A DNA stretch of 64,000 bases from the NCBI RefSeq assembly GCF_014649495.1, contig NZ_BMTD01000017.1, positions 62,001-126,000 on the forward strand, written 5' to 3'. The translations under genes and the position numbers were made by a program. This document shows positions 60,345-64,000 of the stretch, one piece after another (within the stretch, counting starts at the first letter, position 1; the number at the start of each line of letters is the position of its first letter). Source of the DNA: Streptomyces filipinensis. GTDB lineage: Bacteria > Actinomycetota > Actinomycetes > Streptomycetales > Streptomycetaceae. The notes beneath the pieces were generated by a model that saw only the letters and a list, made by a program, of their open reading frames with translations, was not told the origin of the DNA and searched no databases.

Positions 60345-60363
60345 AGAGGTGAGCCTAACCTGA
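60345..60363 (-). promoter_or_regulatory. iron box (DmdR/IdeR-type operator)
   Basis: Minus-strand TCAGGTTAGGCTCACCTCT matches 15 of 19 positions of TTAGGTTAGGCTAACCTAA, the consensus DtxR-family operator, including the whole core AGGTTAGGCT. It abuts the start of the sucrase/ferredoxin-like gene, so the repressor would cover the promoter, and the transcript would be leaderless or nearly so. Confidence 0.75.
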
Positions 60364-60442
60364 CCCTCCCTGGGGTGACTTCCGGCCACCCTTGTGTCCT
60401 GCTTCGGGGCGGTCGCGCCGGAGCGGGGCCTTCGGCCGCGGC

Positions 60443-61711
60443 CTACTCCGGGAGGGGCTGGGGAGGCCGCGGGCCGACGTAGTGGCCGACCGGGCGCATG
60501 CGCAGGGGGCGCTCGCCGTACTCCTCCAGGGCGTGTGCGATCCAGCCCGCCGTCCGTGCGACGGCGAAGATCGTCTCGCCCGCCGAGGCGGACATGCCGC
60601 TGGACGCGGTGAACACCGCCAGGGCCAGGTCGACGTTGGCGTGCAGCGGGGTGTGCCGGGCGGTCGTGGCGACGATGTCGCGGGCGGCCAGCAACGCGGA
60701 CTCCGCGCGCGGCACCTCCTCCAGGAGGTCGAACAGGACACGCGCGCGGGGGTCCTCCCCGGTGTAGAGCCGGTGGCCGAGACCGGGGACGCGGCGGCCG
60801 GCGCGCAGTTCGTCGGCGATCACCGGGACCGCGGTCCCCTGGTCGAGCACGTCGAGCAGTATGCGGTGGGCCATGCCGCTGGCGGCGCCGTGCAGCGGGC
60901 CCTCCAGGACACCGAACCCGGCCGAGACGGCCGCGTAGGCGTGTGCGCGGGCCGAGGCGGCGACCCGGACCGCGAGTGTGGAGGCGGCCAGGTCGTGGTC
61001 GGCGAGCAGGGCGAGCGCGGTGTCCAGGACCCGCAGCGACGCCTCGTCGGCGGGGCGGCCGGTCAGCCTGCCCCACAGCCGGTGGGCGAGCGGACCGTCG
61101 TCCTTGTGGGCGTGCCGGGCCGGCGGCAGCGCGGCGACGAGCGTCGGGATGAGGATCCGCGCGGTGTTCAGCACGGCCTCCTCCGACAGGTCGAAGCGCA
61201 GCGGGTCCTCGGCCGCCGCGGCGATCGCCGCCACGCGCAGCCGGTCGGTGGGGGAGGCGTGCTCGCTCAGGGCGTTCACCGCGCGGCGGGCGACCTCGAC
61301 GGTGGGGCCGGGCGCGGCGAAGGTGACGCCCGGGGTCAGCCGGCCCGTCCACAGCCATTCCGCGACCTCCTCGTAGGAGTGCCGGAGGGCCAGGTCCACG
61401 GCGTCCACGCCCCGGAAGAAGTACCGGTCCCGCTCGATCAGCGTGATGTGGGTCCGGACGGACAGGTCCCCGCCGGAGCCCGGGCTCGCGGCGGCCTCGC
61501 GCCGGTGGCGCCGGGCGAGGGCCTCGACCTCCTTCACCTCGAAGGTGCTGGCGCGGCCTCCTGGCTCGCGTCTGCTGCTGAGCAGGCCGCGGCTCACGTA
61601 CGCGTACACGGTTTCGGGCTTGACGCCGAGCAGCTCGGCGGTCTCCTTGGTGGTCAGCCTTCGCCCGGGACGGCCGGGGGGAGCGGGTTCGGGATCGCGC
61701 ATGGGGGTCAC
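60443..61711 (-). CDS. citrate synthase-family protein with N-terminal helix-turn-helix
   Basis: 422 residues from GTG 61711, favoured by GGAGG eight bases upstream; ATG 61726 lies inside a -10-like ATATAT. Residues 15-70 are a MerR/excisionase-type DNA-binding domain: RLTTKETAELLGVKPETVYAYVSRGLLSS. The rest is citrate synthase with catalytic contexts EGPLHGAASG (His), LGHRLYTGEDPRARV (His) and HANVDLALAVF (Asp). It may condense acetyl-CoA or propionyl-CoA with oxaloacetate and may also bind DNA. It is divergent from a second citrate synthase gene, with palindromes between the two. Confidence 0.9.
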   Translation of the reverse strand: MTPMRDPEPAPPGRPGRRLTTKETAELLGVKPETVYAYVSRGLLSSRREPGGRASTFEVKEVEALARRHRREAAASPGSGGDLSVRTHITLIERDRYFFRGVDAVDLALRHSYEEVAEWLWTGRLTPGVTFAAPGPTVEVARRAVNALSEHASPTDRLRVAAIAAAAEDPLRFDLSEEAVLNTARILIPTLVAALPPARHAHKDDGPLAHRLWGRLTGRPADEASLRVLDTALALLADHDLAASTLAVRVAASARAHAYAAVSAGFGVLEGPLHGAASGMAHRILLDVLDQGTAVPVIADELRAGRRVPGLGHRLYTGEDPRARVLFDLLEEVPRAESALLAARDIVATTARHTPLHANVDLALAVFTASSGMSASAGETIFAVARTAGWIAHALEEYGERPLRMRPVGHYVGPRPPQPLPE

Positions 61712-61745
61712 CGTAGCCGCCTCCATATATCTTGATCGCCATACA

Positions 61746-61766
61746 TTGAGTCAATCAATATTGACA
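61746..61766. promoter_or_regulatory. adjacent palindromes over the divergent -35 elements of the two citrate synthase genes
   Basis: TTGAGTCAA (61746-61754) and TCAATATTGA (61755-61764) abut. The first contains the minus-strand -35 TTGACT (61749-61754), with 18 bp to ATATAT at 61725-61730. The second overlaps the plus-strand -35 TTGACA (61761-61766). The same TTGA/TCAA element recurs nearby (TTGATC at 61733-61738, GTCAAG at 61775-61780, ATCAAG at 61794-61799). Confidence 0.7.
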
Positions 61767-61815
61767 CGCCATTAGTCAAGCATGGACAGTCGGATCAAGT
61801 CCAGGGAGGAGAACC

Positions 61816-62982
61816 ATGGCCATCAACAGGACCGCAGCCCCACTCGTCGACGCGCCCCGCGGTCTCGCCGGCGTCGTCGTCACCGAGACCGAGATCGGCG
61901 ACGTCCGCGGACTGGAGGGCTTCTACCACTACCGGCAGTACTCGGCCGTCGAACTCGCGCGGACCCGCACCTTCGAGGACGTCTGGCATCTCCTGGTGCA
62001 CGGTTCGCTCCCGGACACGGAGCGCCGTGCGGCCTTCACCGCCGAGACCGTGGCGCTGCGGCGGCTGCCCGAGGAGGTCCGGGCGGCACTGCCCGCGATC
62101 GCCGCCGCGAGCCGCGTCCCGGGGCCGCTGGCCGGACTGCGCACGGCCCTGTCACTGCTGGGTGCGGCGCGGGCGCTGCGACCGGTGTACGACATCGACG
62201 CGGACCGGCGCCGCGCCGACACCGTGGCGGTCTGCGCGGCCGTCCCCACGCTGCTCACCGCGCTGTACCGCCTCGGGCGGGGCCTCGATCCGGTCGAGCC
62301 GCGCGACGACCTCCCGTACGCGGCCAACTACCTGTACATGCTGAACGGGGCGGAGCCCGGGCCGCAGCGGGCGCGTGCCGTCGAGCAATACTTGATCTCA
62401 ACCATTGATCACGGATTCAACGCGTCAACGTTCACGGCCCGTGTCATCGCCTCCACCGGCGCCGACGTGGTGGCCTGTCTGACCGGAGCCGTGGGCGCCC
62501 TGTCCGGGCCGCTGCACGGAGGCGCGCCCAGCCGGGCCCTGGACACGCTGGACGCCATCGGCACCCCGGACCGGATCGACCCCTGGATCCGGGAGCGGGT
62601 GCTCGCGGGCGACCGGATCATGGGCTTCGGGCACGCCATCTACCGCACGGAGGACCCACGTTCACGGATGCTGCGGGAGATCGCGCTCGGCTTCGGCGGT
62701 CCGCGCGTCGAGTTCGCCGTGGAGGTCGAGCGCCGGGTCGAGGCGATCCTCGCCGAACTGAAGCCCGGCCGCGAACTGCACACCAACGTCGAGTTCTACG
62801 CCGGCGTGGTCATGGAACTCTGCGGCCTGCCCCGCGAGATGTTCACACCCACCTTCGCCGCGGGACGCGCGGTGGGCTGGAGCGCCAACATCCTGGAACA
62901 GGCGGCCGACTCGAAGATCATCCGGCCGGTGGCGCGCTACGTGGGACCACAGCCGCCGGTCGCGGTCCCGGCCGCGCGCTGA
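61816..62982 (+). CDS. citrate synthase-family protein without DNA-binding domain
   Basis: 388 residues from ATG 61816, with GGGAGGAG upstream. The synthase fold is complete: GLEGFYHYRQYSAVELA, then STIDHGFNASTFTARV, SGPLHGGAPSRAL (His), GFGHAIYRTEDPRSRM (His) and TNVEFYAGVVMEL, where the usual catalytic Asp of NVDFYSG is Glu. Citrate or 2-methylcitrate synthesis is the family reaction; the Asp-to-Glu change makes the specificity or rate uncertain. It is transcribed away from its HTH-bearing paralogue through a shared regulatory region. Confidence 0.92.
   Translation: MAINRTAAPLVDAPRGLAGVVVTETEIGDVRGLEGFYHYRQYSAVELARTRTFEDVWHLLVHGSLPDTERRAAFTAETVALRRLPEEVRAALPAIAAASRVPGPLAGLRTALSLLGAARALRPVYDIDADRRRADTVAVCAAVPTLLTALYRLGRGLDPVEPRDDLPYAANYLYMLNGAEPGPQRARAVEQYLISTIDHGFNASTFTARVIASTGADVVACLTGAVGALSGPLHGGAPSRALDTLDAIGTPDRIDPWIRERVLAGDRIMGFGHAIYRTEDPRSRMLREIALGFGGPRVEFAVEVERRVEAILAELKPGRELHTNVEFYAGVVMELCGLPREMFTPTFAAGRAVGWSANILEQAADSKIIRPVARYVGPQPPVAVPAAR
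62392..62411. promoter_or_regulatory. intragenic TTGA/TCAA cluster in an AT-rich codon patch
   Basis: TTGATCTCAA (62392-62401) and TTGATCA (62405-62411) lie inside the citrate synthase gene, where codons 62386-62430 end in A or T at 6 of 15 positions. The same element family occurs at the promoter. Tentative. Confidence 0.35.
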
Positions 62983-63475
62983 GCGCCCCCAGGCGCCGGC
63001 CGACCGTCCTGGGCTGCTCGCCGGCGGCCTGCTGGCGCGGGCTGACCTCCTTGAGCGGCCCGCCGGGTGCCGTGGGCGCCGGTCGCCCGCCCCGGGGCGC
63101 TGGCTGGGGCTGCTCGCCGGGCCCGCGGGTGACGGCTTCCCTGCCCCGGGCTGCTCGCCGGCTGCCCTCTGGCGTCGGCTGATCGTCCTGGGCCGTTGGA
63201 CGGCTGCCTGCTGTCGCGGGCCGGCCTCCCTCAGCCGCTCGCCGGCCGCTGCGGGTCGACGGCTGACCGTCCTGGGCTGCTCGCCGGCTGCCCTCTGGCG
63301 TCGGCTGACCGCCCGGGCCGCTCGCCGGCCGCTGCCGTCCGACAGCCTTCCGTCCCCGCCCCGGCCGCTCGCCGGCCGAGGCCTCACCGTCGGGGGAGGG
63401 CGGGCGGCAGCGCCCTCCTATGCTGGTCCGGCAGCCGGTCCTCAGGGGCCCCGTCCACAGCAGAGAGGTCACCCG
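62983..63475. repeat. degenerate repeat tract between citrate synthase and the CobW-type gene
   Basis: The segment GCTGCTCGCCGGCTGCCCTC recurs at about 63150 and 63276 (exact over about 35 bp, 126 bp apart), with several shorter variants of CTCGCCGGCxGC in between and on both sides. No plausible protein is encoded: the minus-strand frames read as Arg/Pro/Gln/Ala repeats in more than one frame. It looks like a decaying tandem array. Confidence 0.75.
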
Positions 63476-64000
63476 TTGGGGAACAGCAGCGGTCCGCAGA
63501 TCCCGGTCGTCGTGCTCGCCGGATTCCTGGGCTCCGGCAAGACCACACTCCTCAACCACCTCCTGCACCGCAGCGGCGGCAGCCGGATCGGGGCGATCGT
63601 CAACGACTTCGGGGCCATCGAGATCGACGCGATGGCCGTCGCGGGCGCGCTCGGCGACTCGACCGTCTCGCTGGGCAACGGCTGCCTCTGCTGTGCCGTC
63701 GACGCGAGCGAACTCGACGTCTACCTGGACCGGCTCGCCGACCCGGGCGCCGGCATCGACGTGATCGTCATCGAGGCCAGTGGGCTCGCCGAACCCCAGG
63801 AACTGGTCCGGATGGTGCTGGCCAGCGAGCACCCGAGGGTCGTCTACGGCGGCCTCGTCGAGGTCGTGGACGCCGCCGAGTTCGACGACACCCGGGCCAG
63901 GCACCCCGAGATCGACCGGCATCTGGCCCTCGCCGACCTGGTGGTGGTCAACAAGCTCGACCGGGCCGCGGACGGTGACCGGCTGCTCGCTCTGGTGCGG
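63476..64000 (+). CDS. CobW/COG0523-family GTPase, N-terminal part (3' end outside window)
   Basis: The first 175 residues from TTG 63476, with AGAGAGG at about 63463-63469. Walker A is LAGFLGSGKTTLLNHLL, the metal site GCLCC is in LGNGCLCCAVDASEL, EASGLAEP is the switch region and VVNKLD is the guanine-specificity motif. COG0523 proteins are metal chaperones or insertases, usually for zinc or cobalt. The remaining domain lies beyond the window, so the subfamily cannot be told. The next gene upstream is the second citrate synthase, with the repeat tract in between. Confidence 0.93.
   Translation, partial: MGNSSGPQIPVVVLAGFLGSGKTTLLNHLLHRSGGSRIGAIVNDFGAIEIDAMAVAGALGDSTVSLGNGCLCCAVDASELDVYLDRLADPGAGIDVIVIEASGLAEPQELVRMVLASEHPRVVYGGLVEVVDAAEFDDTRARHPEIDRHLALADLVVVNKLDRAADGDRLLALVR

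Overview
The window is a high-GC actinobacterial chromosome segment, almost certainly Streptomyces. The evidence is the pervasive GC-rich third codon positions, frequent GTG and TTG starts, one single TTA codon in all recognised genes, the developmental regulator WhiH next to the principal sigma factor HrdB, and a gene order that I remember as that of the S. coelicolor core chromosome (miaA-dapF-rsh-hflX ... lexA-nrdR-nrdJ ... whiH-hrdB ... parE). It reads as conserved core chromosome: I see no insertion sequence, phage, CRISPR array, tRNA or rRNA.

Layout. 1-8.4 kb: end of miaA, a small membrane protein, dapF, an Rsh-type (p)ppGpp enzyme, a secreted M1 peptidase with C-terminal tandem repeats, and hflX behind a perfect sigma-R-type promoter. 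8.4-14.6 kb: a trypsin-like lipoprotein, then a three-gene NRPS-independent siderophore (NIS) locus: class III aminotransferase, IucA/IucC synthetase, GNAT acyltransferase. 14.7-24.9 kb: DinG-type helicase, lexA with its SOS box, nrdR-nrdJ behind tandem NrdR boxes, a TerD protein, a DUF4937-like protein, a histidine phosphatase and an ADP-ribosylglycohydrolase. 25-30.3 kb: a divergent MFS exporter/TetR pair with textbook palindromic operators, rnhB and two unknowns. 30.6-42.3 kb: a RecQ-phosphoribosyltransferase fusion, a DUF4192 protein, a glycogen-debranching-like protein carrying the only TTA codon, a Nudix/winged-helix (NrtR-like) regulator, an unusual one-polypeptide ABC protein with a very long low-complexity linker, and whiH. 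42.7-48.2 kb: hrdB, a secreted trypsin, a DUF7455 zinc protein and parE. 48.6-53.2 kb: a translationally coupled membrane protein/histidine kinase/LuxR-type response regulator operon, then a DUF485 plus sodium:solute symporter pair. 53.3-59.3 kb: an SsuABC/NMT1-type ABC importer bracketed by two paralogous CitB/DctR-type response regulators, one of them with a sensor kinase. 59.4-64 kb: a sucrase/ferredoxin-like protein under an apparent iron box, a DNA-binding-domain citrate synthase divergent from a second citrate synthase, a degenerate repeat tract, and the start of a CobW-type GTPase.

The most interesting points are: the two citrate synthase-family genes whose -35 elements are each covered by an adjacent palindrome; the iron box on the ferredoxin-like gene and its absence at the NIS locus; the paired response regulators around the importer; the ABC fusion beside whiH; and the RecQ-PRTase fusion. 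All functional calls come from reading motifs by eye; no database search was possible.
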